Origin: Paenibacillus profundus
Lineage (GTDB): Bacteria; Bacillota; Bacilli; Paenibacillales; Paenibacillaceae
DNA length: 64,000 nucleotides
Direction: 5' to 3'
Assembly (NCBI RefSeq): GCF_021369635.1
Contig: NZ_JAJNBZ010000003.1
Coordinates: 372,168 to 436,167 of the forward strand
Within the stretch, counting starts at the first letter, position 1, and every line of letters starts with the position of its first letter. Made by a program: the position numbers and the translations under genes. Below the pieces are notes generated by a model that saw only the letters and a program-made list of their open reading frames with translations, did no database searches and was not told the DNA's origin. Below, piece by piece: positions 8,611 to 16,710 of this stretch.

Positions 8611-10479
8611 TTACGAATTCATTTCGTTGTTGTAAATCGATTCAAGTTTGTCTTGCATAGCTTTTTCAATCTTGGCAGCATATTCATCGAAGACCGCTTT
8701 ATCATGAGCATATGGAGATAATCCACAAGCACGCAGTACGGTAACTTTGCCCTCGCGATCCCACTCTTTCTCGCTGAATCCAAGACTTTCAACAAATGGA
8801 AGCGGGCTATTGCCGTAGTCAGGAATAGCAAAATCTGTATGGGAAGTAATGAATTCGTTGTTGTATAATCCACCTTTAACGTAAGAAGCATAGTCAAAGA
8901 AATCATGGTTCAATTTATTCATTTTTTCCAAGTCCGTATTGCCTGCTTCGTTGAATACATAGTCCACCATGTTGAAGTCAGGTTTTGTTAGCGGATAAAC
9001 GTTGATTGTTTTATCGCCAACTTTAAATTCTTTATTTTTCAAGAAATCGTAGAACCGATAAGATCCCTCGATACTTGCACCGATTAATTTCCCATAACCA
9101 GTTACGTTTAATGGCAATACTTTATGAGCTGTCCAGACTGCTGCTGCAGTTGCGCCTGCTTTTGATCCTTCAAGAATATAAGCGCCCAGCAATGCAGGAA
9201 TGTCCGCACCTTTTTCGAATACATAGGTTGCGAAGTAGGAGATGGCGTCACGCATTCTGCTATCTTTAATAACAATTGCACCAGCGGAATAAGGAATATA
9301 TCCCATTTTGTGCGGATCAATTGTAATGGTTTCAGCTTGATTCATGGCTTTGAAGGAACTGTAAATATCTTTGGTGAGCCATTCATTTTTCTCTGTGAAA
9401 ATGTTGTATTTTTCATAAACTTCATCAATTTTGTCGTAATCGATAAATTCATTGTTTTCGTCCAAGAAGATAGCACGAGCATACCCGCCATAAGCAGCAT
9501 CCACATGAATGTAGAAATAAATTCCTTCTTTCGCCAATTTCTCGCGAAGCTCTACCATTTTGTCGATCCGATCCACTTGACCTTCTTCAGTTGTGCCAAT
9601 TACACCAACTACACCGAGAACCGGAATTTCTTGTGCAGCTAATTCACGAATTTTAGCTTCTAATTTGTCAATGTCCATGCGGTATTGATTATCAACATCG
9701 ATAGCTTCTACACAATCCAACCCAGTTCCGATAATGTCAGCGGCTTTCAACCAAGAATAATGTTTCGTTTGTGGAATCAACCATTTGCCTAATTTATTGA
9801 GGTTTTTACCACTACGAGCAGAGCGAGCTTTCACTTCATCAAGTTTGTCAGGAATTTGATCCATGATGTCGAGAATTTCCTCTGTAGACATATTTAATAA
9901 TTCCCACTCTGATTTCCCTTCCACATATTCAGGCGCTACTTCTTTAATAGCAAGCGGAAGTGACTTCATGTTTCTTGCGTACCATAGACCTTCTAAGTTC
10001 GCGATCGAACCGTCGGCACAAATATGTCCCCAACCTTTGTCTTTTTGGTAGCTCATAAGTGTAGCGAATTCATGTCCGACTTCTTCTTCCATTTGAGAAG
10101 TGCCTGGTGAAGATTCATAAGCTACGTTATTGCCGTTCCATAACATAGCAGCTGTATAAGCGATAATAGAAGGCATCAACGTTTCAGAATTCATATGTCC
10201 CCAGAAACGGCCTGCTGTGTGCCAAGGCAACGATTCTGTCCGAAGCTTGGAAGATAACTCATTAAATACACTACGTACATGGTCAGCAGTTTCTTGGAAG
10301 CTCTTCGAACTTCTATCATGCGGCGTAATAACCGGTAAATCTTGAGGTTGATAGTTTTGACGCCAGCCCACATGCTCATCCACGACTTTAAGTAATAATT
10401 CTTTGAATAAGTCAACATTTTCACCTTTGTCACCTAGGAATAGTGCTTTTAAATTGATATCTGGCATTTGGTAATTCAT
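8611..10479 (-). CDS. tdcA: Tyrosine decarboxylase (PLP-dependent)
   Basis: A 622-residue group II PLP decarboxylase that converts L-tyrosine to tyramine and CO2, consuming a cytoplasmic proton. It is co-linear with lactic-acid-bacterial TDC enzymes from [14 protein letters not shown] to the end: [55 protein letters not shown] and the PLP-lysine motif TIDPHKMGY, with Lys391 as Schiff-base residue. The start ATG 10479 follows TTGGAGGAACAAACA; an in-frame ATG further upstream (10503) lacks a site. Related enzymes also accept DOPA or phenylalanine more slowly. It lies between tyrP and pdxK in one transcription unit; only short gaps separate them. Confidence 0.93.
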   Translation of the reverse strand: MNYQMPDINLKALFLGDKGENVDLFKELLLKVVDEHVGWRQNYQPQDLPVITPHDRSSKSFQETADHVRSVFNELSSKLRTESLPWHTAGRFWGHMNSETLMPSIIAYTAAMLWNGNNVAYESSPGTSQMEEEVGHEFATLMSYQKDKGWGHICADGSIANLEGLWYARNMKSLPLAIKEVAPEYVEGKSEWELLNMSTEEILDIMDQIPDKLDEVKARSARSGKNLNKLGKWLIPQTKHYSWLKAADIIGTGLDCVEAIDVDNQYRMDIDKLEAKIRELAAQEIPVLGVVGVIGTTEEGQVDRIDKMVELREKLAKEGIYFYIHVDAAYGGYARAIFLDENNEFIDYDKIDEVYEKYNIFTEKNEWLTKDIYSSFKAMNQAETITIDPHKMGYIPYSAGAIVIKDSRMRDAISYFATYVFEKGADIPALLGAYILEGSKAGATAAAVWTAHKVLPLNVTGYGKLIGASIEGSYRFYDFLKNKEFKVGDKTINVYPLTKPDFNMVDYVFNEAGNTDLEKMNKLNHDFFDYASYVKGGLYNNEFITSHTDFAIPDYGNSPLPFVESLGFSEKEWDREGKVTVLRACGLSPYAHDKAVFDEYAAKIEKAMQDKLESIYNNEMNS

Positions 10480-10555
10480 TGTTTGTTCCTCCAATATGTT
10501 CAATTAGGTTGTTAACGGAATATATGAAACTTGATATTCAGTAGCTCGCTAGTGA

Positions 10556-11965
10556 TTACTCACTTTTTTTCCACTCCGGTTTTTTACATTTGTAAATAAT
10601 CAGAGCGATACCAACCATAACGATAGTAGCTCCCACTTGATAGATAATGTATCCTGTGTATTGGCTAGGCTTCAGAATCGATGGTGGAATGATACTGACT
10701 GTAATCGTGATAGCAACACTTAACATGGATAAGATGGAGACAAACCACATTAATCCGTTACCCTTGCTGCCTAATCTAAAAGGTCTTTCAACCTCAGGCA
10801 TTTTGTATCGTAAGCGAATAGCTGAGATAGCAATTAATGCATATACAACGCAATACAGAATGGTCGTTGTTATCGTGATAATCAGAAACGCGCTGTTGAC
10901 ATCCGGTACGACCACGTACAAGACAGCTACTAATGAAATAACAATCGCTTGTATCATAACAAAGGTGATTGGAATATCCCTTTTCGTTCTTTTTTGGAAG
11001 AACTTAGGCAAGTTCCCTTCATCCGCAACTTTAATCATGGATTTACTTGGTCCCAATACCCATGCGCTTAATTGAACTAATACCCCAATTAAAATCATGG
11101 CTGAGATCATATTTACAACGATTGATGGTATGCCTAAATTTTCACAAAATATAAGATAAGGTTGCGTAATATTGGCAAGTTCTAATTGCCCTCTTGGTAC
11201 TGCATTGGATACCGTTAAACCAGCAACAAGGTTAAAAATAACTAATAAAATAACGGAAGCAATAACGGCTATCGGATAGTTGCGTTTCGGATTCTCGATA
11301 TTGTTCGCATGCACGGACGAGATTTCAACACCTGCGAAGATAAAGATAATCCCCGACAAATAAGATAAGCTCCCCAATTCTGAAAAGTTCGGCACTAAAT
11401 CTTTAACTTCAAAATTCCCCAAATAGCTGTTCGGCTGGATTCCGTTTTTGAACAAGTACATTACACCTAAAATGACAAGAATCACAAATGGAATGTAGAC
11501 CCCTATAACCGATCCCAAATTACCGCAAATTTTAACCATATCAAATTTAAGATTTAATAACGTTACCCCCCAGTAAGAAATGAGGATAACCGCAAAAATA
11601 AAGTAATTGTTTGAAGATAGTTCTGGTACGTTAATGACATATCCGAACAACACACCTACTGTGGAAGATACCATTACCATACCGAAGAACATTTGAACCC
11701 ATAATAACCAAGAGGTTACGAACCCCCATTTTTCACCCAAAGCTTTCTTCACCCAAACTTGAGGCCCTCCCTCTTCAGGGAATCCTGTTGAAAGCTCAGC
11801 TGACATCAATGCGATAGGCAGTGCAAATAACACCGCTGCCACAAGCATGTAGAAGATTTGGGTCCAGCCTGTTATGGAGAGCGTCGGTACACTGCGTACA
11901 GTACCAAAGAACGCCATCGTAATACCGATTAACCCGAAAAGTGTTAATCTTTTTGATTTGCCCAT
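10556..11965 (-). CDS. tyrP: Tyrosine/tyramine exchanger (APC family)
   Basis: A 469-residue amino-acid permease of the APC superfamily with about 12 helices; the early AFFGTVRSVPTLS and AELSTGFPEEGGPQVWVKKALG and the helix 6 segment IFIFAGVEISSVHANNIENPKRNYP are typical of glutamate/GABA and tyrosine/tyramine antiporters. It ends with a Lys/Glu-rich cytoplasmic tail. Exchange of tyrosine (in) for tyramine (out) together with decarboxylation builds proton-motive force in enterococci and lactobacilli. AGAAGGA before ATG 11965 sets the start. It is first in the operon, with its own sigma-A promoter and a palindromic operator about 150 bases upstream. The substrate is inferred from the adjacent tdcA. 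Confidence 0.88.
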   Translation of the reverse strand: MGKSKRLTLFGLIGITMAFFGTVRSVPTLSITGWTQIFYMLVAAVLFALPIALMSAELSTGFPEEGGPQVWVKKALGEKWGFVTSWLLWVQMFFGMVMVSSTVGVLFGYVINVPELSSNNYFIFAVILISYWGVTLLNLKFDMVKICGNLGSVIGVYIPFVILVILGVMYLFKNGIQPNSYLGNFEVKDLVPNFSELGSLSYLSGIIFIFAGVEISSVHANNIENPKRNYPIAVIASVILLVIFNLVAGLTVSNAVPRGQLELANITQPYLIFCENLGIPSIVVNMISAMILIGVLVQLSAWVLGPSKSMIKVADEGNLPKFFQKRTKRDIPITFVMIQAIVISLVAVLYVVVPDVNSAFLIITITTTILYCVVYALIAISAIRLRYKMPEVERPFRLGSKGNGLMWFVSILSMLSVAITITVSIIPPSILKPSQYTGYIIYQVGATIVMVGIALIIYKCKKPEWKKSE

Positions 11966-12116
11966 AAATCTGTCCTTCTTTCTGCTATTCAATTCTTTAT
12001 TTCAAACTCTCTTAAAAATTTAGAGAAATAATTCACATGCAAGAAAAGATGTATAACGAATGTGGTGGTTTATTTCTCATCTTCACCTCTCGTTATGAAA
12101 ATGTTTGTCTATAATT

Positions 12117-12171
12117 GTTAATCGATTAACTGGAACAACGCCAGTTTACGCCTCATTTTTTGTTATGTCAA
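12117..12171 (-). promoter_or_regulatory. tyrP operon promoter with overlapping palindromic operator
   Basis: Read on the minus strand: TTGACA (12166-12171), a 17-bp spacer, TAAACT (12143-12148), so transcription should begin near 12136. Immediately downstream is the perfect 14-bp palindrome GTTAATCGATTAAC (12117-12130), ideally placed for a repressor that blocks initiation or early elongation. Between them TGG...CCA also shows symmetry. The cognate regulator is unknown; no local repressor is obvious except the YerC-like protein. Confidence 0.75.
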
Positions 12172-12280
12172 TAACCTATAACTCTCTGTTGTATAAGGCT
12201 TTTTGTTGTTTTTCCAAAATCTAATTACTTGTGCCTTTAAAGCTTTTACTACTTTATTGATAAAGGCTTTAAACGATGCG

Positions 12281-12300
12281 CGCTTTTAAGGGTAAAAGCG
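12281..12300. repeat. 20-bp inverted repeat upstream of tyrP promoter
   Basis: CGCTTTTA-AGGG-TAAAAGCG is a perfect 8-bp-arm inverted repeat about 110 bp upstream of the tyrP -35 element. There is no T-run, so it is more likely a protein site or chance than a terminator. Confidence 0.4.
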
Positions 12301-12692
12301 GCTATGAACTGAATTTCGGATTTATAATTCATATTTATGCATAATTATTCTATGTGTTCTTTTTGTAAGGAAGGAATCATTGAGATATGGAGTATGGGAA
12401 GTAACCTTATACGGAATCACTGCAGATCACGTTGGCTCGGAAGGCATACTTATGCAGAATGAAGAAATGTCTCATTTGGCAGTCTGGGACTTAGAGAATA
12501 GTGGAATTAACCTTTTTTTCTTTAATTTATCAATCAAATTTTAATGGTTTAAAATTGTGCAAATCTCAAGGGAAGGGATTATTATCCAAAAAAAATTTTG
12601 CGATAAACAAGATTCTTCAGGGGGATTGTACTGACACTTATTACCAAGGGAGTCTCTGGGTCTCTGGGAAATGACTGAGCGAATAATTGGAA
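12301..12692. other. AT-rich spacer upstream of tyrP, no gene recognised
   Basis: About 390 bases between the tyrP control region and the hairpin at 12693. A short plus-strand open frame (about 12380-12543, no ATG start, no ribosome site) is not recognisable. A direct repeat GTCTCTGG-GTCTCTGG occurs at about 12653-12668. Nothing else is seen; given the neighbouring Rep relic, this may be decayed plasmid DNA. Confidence 0.4.
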
Positions 12693-12737
12693 AGGGACTA
12701 TTCCGCAGCCACTTCCATGGCTTTTGGGACAGTCCCT
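12693..12737. repeat. Branched hairpin with GGGACTGTCCC-type ends
   Basis: AGGGACT (12693-12699) pairs with AGTCCCT (12731-12737); the interior also forms AGCCA/TGGCT. It lies just beyond the 3' end of the Rep relic on the minus strand. It could serve as that gene's terminator, or be a residual end of an insertion sequence (some IS families end in GGGAC-type repeats); the sequence does not decide. Confidence 0.4.
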
Positions 12738-12774
12738 CTTTAGAAAGATCATAAATGATAGATACCCTGTTTTT

Positions 12775-13482
12775 TTAAATGTTACTAGAAGAGAAAAAAG
12801 GGTTGTTTTGTTCTTCCCTTAAACCTGGATGCCACTCTAACATACTTTCAAATGCACAATTTGCAATTGAATCTTCTGTATATAATGTATCCATGTCTAG
12901 ATCAAAGCTGTTATCGATTTCGAATTGGTCCATCACATCTTTTAATAGTCTGCTATATCCTATTAATCTTCGTGATGCAATATGGGTATTTTTTTCAGCT
13001 GAAAGCTTACTCTCCGCAGCTTCATCGAACAATGATAACCCTTTTTTCATTTTCATAATAATAGCACGGTCATCACCCTTGGAATTAACGGCTTTCACCT
13101 TCACAAATAAGTTGTTTTCAATATCCAATGCCTTACTCCACAGGGATACCCAGTTATCATATTTAATATAATATCTGCCTTGAAAATAACTTTTTATTGT
13201 TGGGAGCAAGATATGGATTCTGGGATAATATCTATCCCCTGATTTCACAATATCCAGCATTCGAAAATAACCAAGAGTAGCTTCCTTTATGCTCTTATAC
13301 TTAAACAAACGATTAAATCCAATTAACATATTATTTAGCTCTTGATTGATATGTTCTTCTGTCACATTATCTAAACCTAACTCCACTATCAACCAATTGA
13401 CTTGTTTCTCTTTGTTAACTTTTGTTATCATGTAGTGATTAAAATATGCTAATTGTAACGAGCGTTTCCACGATACAAGCAT
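12775..13482 (-). pseudogene. Truncated Rep_1-type rolling-circle plasmid replication protein
   Basis: The 235-residue frame is co-linear with the C-terminal two thirds of Rep_1 family (pUB110/pC194-like) initiators: SWKRSLQLAY corresponds to the NWRRSLK segment, FNRLFKYKSIKEATLGYFRMLDI to the conserved FxRLFKYKKV...GYFRALEI, IKSYFQGRYYIKYDNWVSLWSKAL to KSYF..YIKQxEWTSLWKKAL, then SRRLIGYSRLLKDV and the terminal AFESMLEWHPGL. About 100 N-terminal residues (zinc-ligand region) are missing: a stop lies five codons upstream of ATG 13482 and there is no good ribosome site. The HUH metal motif normally HPHFHVL reads YPRIHIL, losing one His, so nicking activity should be lost. It sits 47 bases after tyrS, inside the tyramine locus. 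A domesticated DNA-binding protein is possible but a relic is likelier. Confidence 0.8.
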
Positions 13483-13529
13483 GATTAATCCCCGCTTTTA
13501 CTCCATGATGATAGCTCAATTAAGGTAAT

Positions 13530-14789
13530 TTATCCCAATTTCACTAGGCTGTAGTTCTTTTTGCCTTTGCGAATAATAATAAATCTGCCATCGAATGAGT
13601 TTTCCATGGTTACATCCATGCTTACATCAGTTACTCGTTCACCATTCATGGAAATTGCTCCGTTCGTGATATCTTCTCGAGCCTGACGCTTAGACGGTTC
13701 AATGCCTAGATCGACTAACCACTCCACAATATTTTTTGTTTCTTTTGAAGCATGGAAGGTAGGCATGTCTTTAAATCCTTGCTCAATTTCATCTGCGGTT
13801 AATGATTTAATATCTCCGCTGAATAATGCTTCTGTTATTTTTTTCGCTTGATTCAACAATTCATCACTGTGCACAAATCTTGTCATTTCTTCCGCCAATA
13901 CTTTTTGTGCTTCACGTTTATGCGGTTCTGTTTTCACCTTGACTTCTAATGCGTCGATCGTCTCTTTATCTAAGAAGGTGAAGAATTTCAAGTATCTAAT
14001 GACATCACGGTCATCTGTGTTAGCCCAGAACTGGTAGAATTCAAATGGCGTTGTTTTGTTAGCATCTAACCATACTGCCCCGCCAGCTGTTTTACCGAAC
14101 TTGGTGCCGTCCGCTTTTAACATTAATGGAATCGTTAATCCGAATACTTTGGCGCTTGAACCTTCTTTTTTACGAATCAAGTCCAGACCACTTGTGATGT
14201 TCCCCCATTGGTCGGCACCACCAATTTGCAATTGAACATCTTCTTCTTTGAATAGATGATGGAAGTCCATTGACTGAAGAATCTGGTATGAGAATTCCGT
14301 GAATGAAATACCACTATCTAGACGACTTGCTACAATGTCTTTTGCCAGCATCGTATTGACACTGAAATTTTTCCCGTAGTCACGCAAGAAGTCTATTATG
14401 TTTATTTTATGTGTCCAGTCATAGTTGTTTACCATTTTCAGTTCATTGCTGCCGCCTGTATCAAAGAGCTTTTTCATTTGTGCAGTCAGAGCTTCAACAT
14501 TCTCTTGCACTTGCTCTAATGTTTGCAATTGACGTTCTGTTTGACGTCCGCTTGGGTCACCAATTGTTCCGGTCGCTCCACCAATTAAGATAACAGGACG
14601 GTGTCCAGCTAACTGGAAGCGTTTCATCATCATAAATGGAATTAAATGTCCAATGTGCATACTATCACCCGTTGGATCGACACCACAGTACAGGGAAATC
14701 TTCTTTTCATTTACCAATTCGCGTAATCCTTCTGCATCTGTCTGTTGGTTGATCGCATCGCGCCATTCGAGTTCTTCGATAATATTCAT
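13530..14789 (-). CDS. tyrS: Tyrosyl-tRNA synthetase, T-box controlled
   Basis: A 419-residue class I tyrosyl-tRNA synthetase that charges tRNA-Tyr. Seen: HIGH-type HIGHL (45-49), GGATGTIGDPSGR (70-82), QIGGADQWGNITSG (188-201), the KMSKS-equivalent KFGKT (230-234) and a C-terminal S4 RNA-binding domain (about 350-415, with KRQAREDITNGAISMNGE). ATG 14789 follows AAAAGGAGTTGGACAACC; the longer in-frame extension runs through the leader RNA and is not coding. It is preceded by a tyrosine T-box and a sigma-A promoter. In enterococcal tyramine clusters an accessory tyrS heads the locus in the same way and senses tyrosine supply; this gene is likely that accessory copy, though a sole housekeeping tyrS cannot be excluded from one window. 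Confidence 0.94.
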   Translation of the reverse strand: MNIIEELEWRDAINQQTDAEGLRELVNEKKISLYCGVDPTGDSMHIGHLIPFMMMKRFQLAGHRPVILIGGATGTIGDPSGRQTERQLQTLEQVQENVEALTAQMKKLFDTGGSNELKMVNNYDWTHKINIIDFLRDYGKNFSVNTMLAKDIVASRLDSGISFTEFSYQILQSMDFHHLFKEEDVQLQIGGADQWGNITSGLDLIRKKEGSSAKVFGLTIPLMLKADGTKFGKTAGGAVWLDANKTTPFEFYQFWANTDDRDVIRYLKFFTFLDKETIDALEVKVKTEPHKREAQKVLAEEMTRFVHSDELLNQAKKITEALFSGDIKSLTADEIEQGFKDMPTFHASKETKNIVEWLVDLGIEPSKRQAREDITNGAISMNGERVTDVSMDVTMENSFDGRFIIIRKGKKNYSLVKLG

Positions 14790-14841
14790 GGTTGTCCAAC
14801 TCCTTTTATTTTTAAATCTCCTATACGTATGACAAACGCTG

Positions 14842-15108
14842 ATATAAAAAAAATCGCCCTTATGTCTATAGTAGACATAGGGACGATTTATTAACCGTGT
14901 TACCACCCAAATTGTATTAATAGCGCTGCAGTCACTATTAATACCACTCTCAGCAATAGTATCGATTGCTAATCCGCTTAGCATTACCTAAGATACTCCA
15001 GAGTGTAATTCACAGGTTTGTTTGTACTAGGTTGCATCAACCCCTAGCTTTCTGGAAACAGTGACAAACATGCTACTAGGCTCTTTCAACGTATATCATA
15101 TATAAGAT
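14842..15108 (-). promoter_or_regulatory. Tyrosine T-box leader of tyrS
   Basis: On the minus strand the leader carries a Stem I region (about 15000-15090) with a UAC tyrosine codon at 15007-15005 in GTGAAUUACACUC as specifier, and the T-box core GGGUGGUAACACGG (RNA complementary to 14898-14911). The UGGU within it matches the ACCA end of uncharged tRNA-Tyr. A long terminator stem with CCCUAUGUCUA / UAGACAUAAGGG (14851-14889) ends in eight U. Uncharged tRNA-Tyr should stabilise the antiterminator and switch on tyrS. Confidence 0.93.
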
Positions 15109-15116
15109 TACAGAAC

Positions 15117-15145
15117 AGTATAGTGAATAAAAGAATACTTGTCAA
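15117..15145 (-). promoter_or_regulatory. Sigma-A promoter of the tyrS leader
   Basis: Minus strand TTGACA (15140-15145), 17-bp spacer, TATACT (15117-15122). Start of transcription near 15110, immediately before the T-box Stem I. Confidence 0.85.
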
Positions 15146-15202
15146 TAAACTTTTAGACTAATATCGATTATCTCACCCACCTTAAGACGGAGAAGCCTTT
15201 CA

Positions 15203-15475
15203 CTAGGCCGTAAATTGATGCACAATGAAGGAGGATAACAGCTTTCGCGTTGATCCTGCCCCCACTTTGTTCCTGATCTTTTCAATGTGGTTTTTCACCG
15301 TTTTCTCACTAATCATGCAATGGCTAGCAAGTTCTTTGTTACTATATCCGTACACAACCATAAGATTCATAATCTCACTCTCCCGCTTGGTCAAATGATA
15401 TTGATCGGCGAAGGAGCGAATCACTTGATCCATGGTCGTCATCGGAACGGGTTGCTCGTCGTATTCTGTATTCAT
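15203..15475 (-). CDS. Stand-alone LuxR/GerE-type HTH protein
   Basis: A 90-residue protein consisting almost entirely of a LuxR/GerE helix-turn-helix: LTKRESEIMNLMVVYGYSNKELASHCMISEKTVKNHIEKIRNKVG (residues about 28-73). The N-terminal 27 residues form no sensory domain. It may be a small free-standing regulator like GerE, or the remaining C-terminal output domain of a decayed response regulator; ATG 15475 is preceded by AGAGGTAC, so translation is plausible. It is 21 bases downstream of a broken chemoreceptor-type gene. Confidence 0.7.
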   Translation of the reverse strand: MNTEYDEQPVPMTTMDQVIRSFADQYHLTKRESEIMNLMVVYGYSNKELASHCMISEKTVKNHIEKIRNKVGAGSTRKLLSSFIVHQFTA

Positions 15476-15496
15476 GCTCTGTACCTCTTGTGAACG

Positions 15497-16094
15497 TTAA
15501 ATTTCCGCTTTCAGCAGCTCTAACTCATGTGTAACTTCTTCGATCATCGTAACCGTAGACGCGATCTCCCCCGCTGTTGCCGCTTGTTCATCGGAGTAAA
15601 CCGTCATACTTTGCGACCCTTTTTGAACGCTTTCAAGAACTCTGGAAATCACTTTGAGCTTTCCTTCGATTTTGTTCAGCGCTGCCTTGGAATTGCCCGC
15701 CAATTTCCGTACTTCATCTGCCACGACACTAAATCCTCTGCCATGCTCCCCTGTTCTCGCTGCTTCAATAGCCGAATTCAAGCCAAGGAGATGACTTTGC
15801 TCCGAAATGCCCCTCATGACATTACCCATATTATGAATGTCGGAAACCTCCTTGTTCAATTCCATCACTTTGCAGTGGGTCTGCTGCTGTTTCTTTTAAT
15901 CGTTCGATCGTACTATGTTTAGTAATGAGCTCAAGACGTTCGGGCTGAGATACAAACTGTTGGTACAATTCATCTACAAGCTGATTGGTCACACTGGCAA
16001 ACTCCGCTTTCTTACTTTTTAAGAGGGATAAATCTCTGTCTGTAATCCCAATAAATTCAAGCTGGATTCTTCGTTCCGCCTGCAAAGTAATCAT
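15497..16094 (-). pseudogene. Broken globin-coupled methyl-accepting sensor
   Basis: Two frames carry the two ends of one sensor. The 5' frame (from 16094) reads like the start of a protoglobin domain (ERRIQLEFIGITDRDLSLLKSKK...ELYQQFVSQPERLELI). The 3' frame (to 15497) is the MCP signalling hairpin with [41 protein letters not shown]. The frames overlap at 15831-15868 and most of the heme pocket and linker are missing, so an internal deletion plus frameshift removed the middle. Intact globin-coupled chemoreceptors such as HemAT are about 430 residues. No function is expected. Confidence 0.75.
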
Positions 16095-16251
16095 CGATTA
16101 CTTCTCCTTATTAACCATAAACAATGTGAAGTCGAGCCTAACTATTATACAACCGATATTGGGGATGTCCAACAATTATCAGTATGAAGCATGACAGCAA
16201 TATTTAAAATATTAATGAATATTGGGATGAAATCGGATGGGAGGGAACGTC

Positions 16252-16641
16252 ATGGACTTCAAAATTGTGGCTGACGATGAGCAAGCGATTGCTAGTGCGA
16301 TCGCCTATGCATTGAGACGGGAAGGATATACGGTTGAGACGGCCACAGATGACGAAGAAGCGCTGAGCAAGACGGAATCGTTCCAACCTCATGTGTTGGT
16401 GTTGGACGTCATGATGCCGAAGATGAGCGGCTTCGACGTATGCCGCAAGCTGAAGCATCCGGACACGAAGACGGCCCAACTCGTCACCGCGTACTTGGAT
16501 ATTCTCAAACAGAACGGAGATGTCATCTAAAATCCAGGTACAGATAGTATCTTTGGGGCACCGAAGGAGAACGTTCTTCCGTTCTGGGATGGCATAGATG
16601 AACAGGTCAAGCGCATGCTCGACGGTGAATCAGGTAAATAG
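16252..16641 (+). pseudogene. Response-regulator receiver fragment fused to an unrelated tail
   Basis: From ATG 16252 (after GGGAGGGAACGTC) the frame begins as a receiver domain: FKIVADDEQAIASAIAYALRREGY, with phospho-acceptor Asp in VLVLDVMMPKMSGFDV. Where the receiver should continue with its conserved Thr/Lys strand (after PDTKTAQ), the sequence jumps to LVTAYLDILKQNGDVI and a TAA at 16528. The same frame then continues NPGTDSIFGAPKENVLPFW...MLDGESGK to TAG 16639. The tail is not part of any response regulator that I recognise. This looks like a deletion scar joining two genes, with a later nonsense codon. Confidence 0.65.
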
Positions 16642-16645
16642 ACGC

Positions 16646-16698
16646 ACAAAAAAAGTGCATGGAAGCAGGCCCGTTATACGCCTGTTTTCATGCACTTT
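16646..16698 (-). terminator. Terminator of the siderophore transport operon
   Basis: AAGTGCATGGAAGCAGG (16653-16669) pairs with CCTGTTTTCATGCACTT (16681-16697) with G-U pairs; on the minus strand the stem is followed by seven T. It ends the yclNOPQ-like operon 13 bases after its last stop. Confidence 0.88.
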
Positions 16699-16710
16699 GA
16701 TAGTTAAGTC

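Noticed and set aside
14790-14984. 65-codon N-terminal extension of tyrS
   Set aside because: It runs through the T-box terminator; ATG 14789 has a strong AAGGAG and matches the family start.
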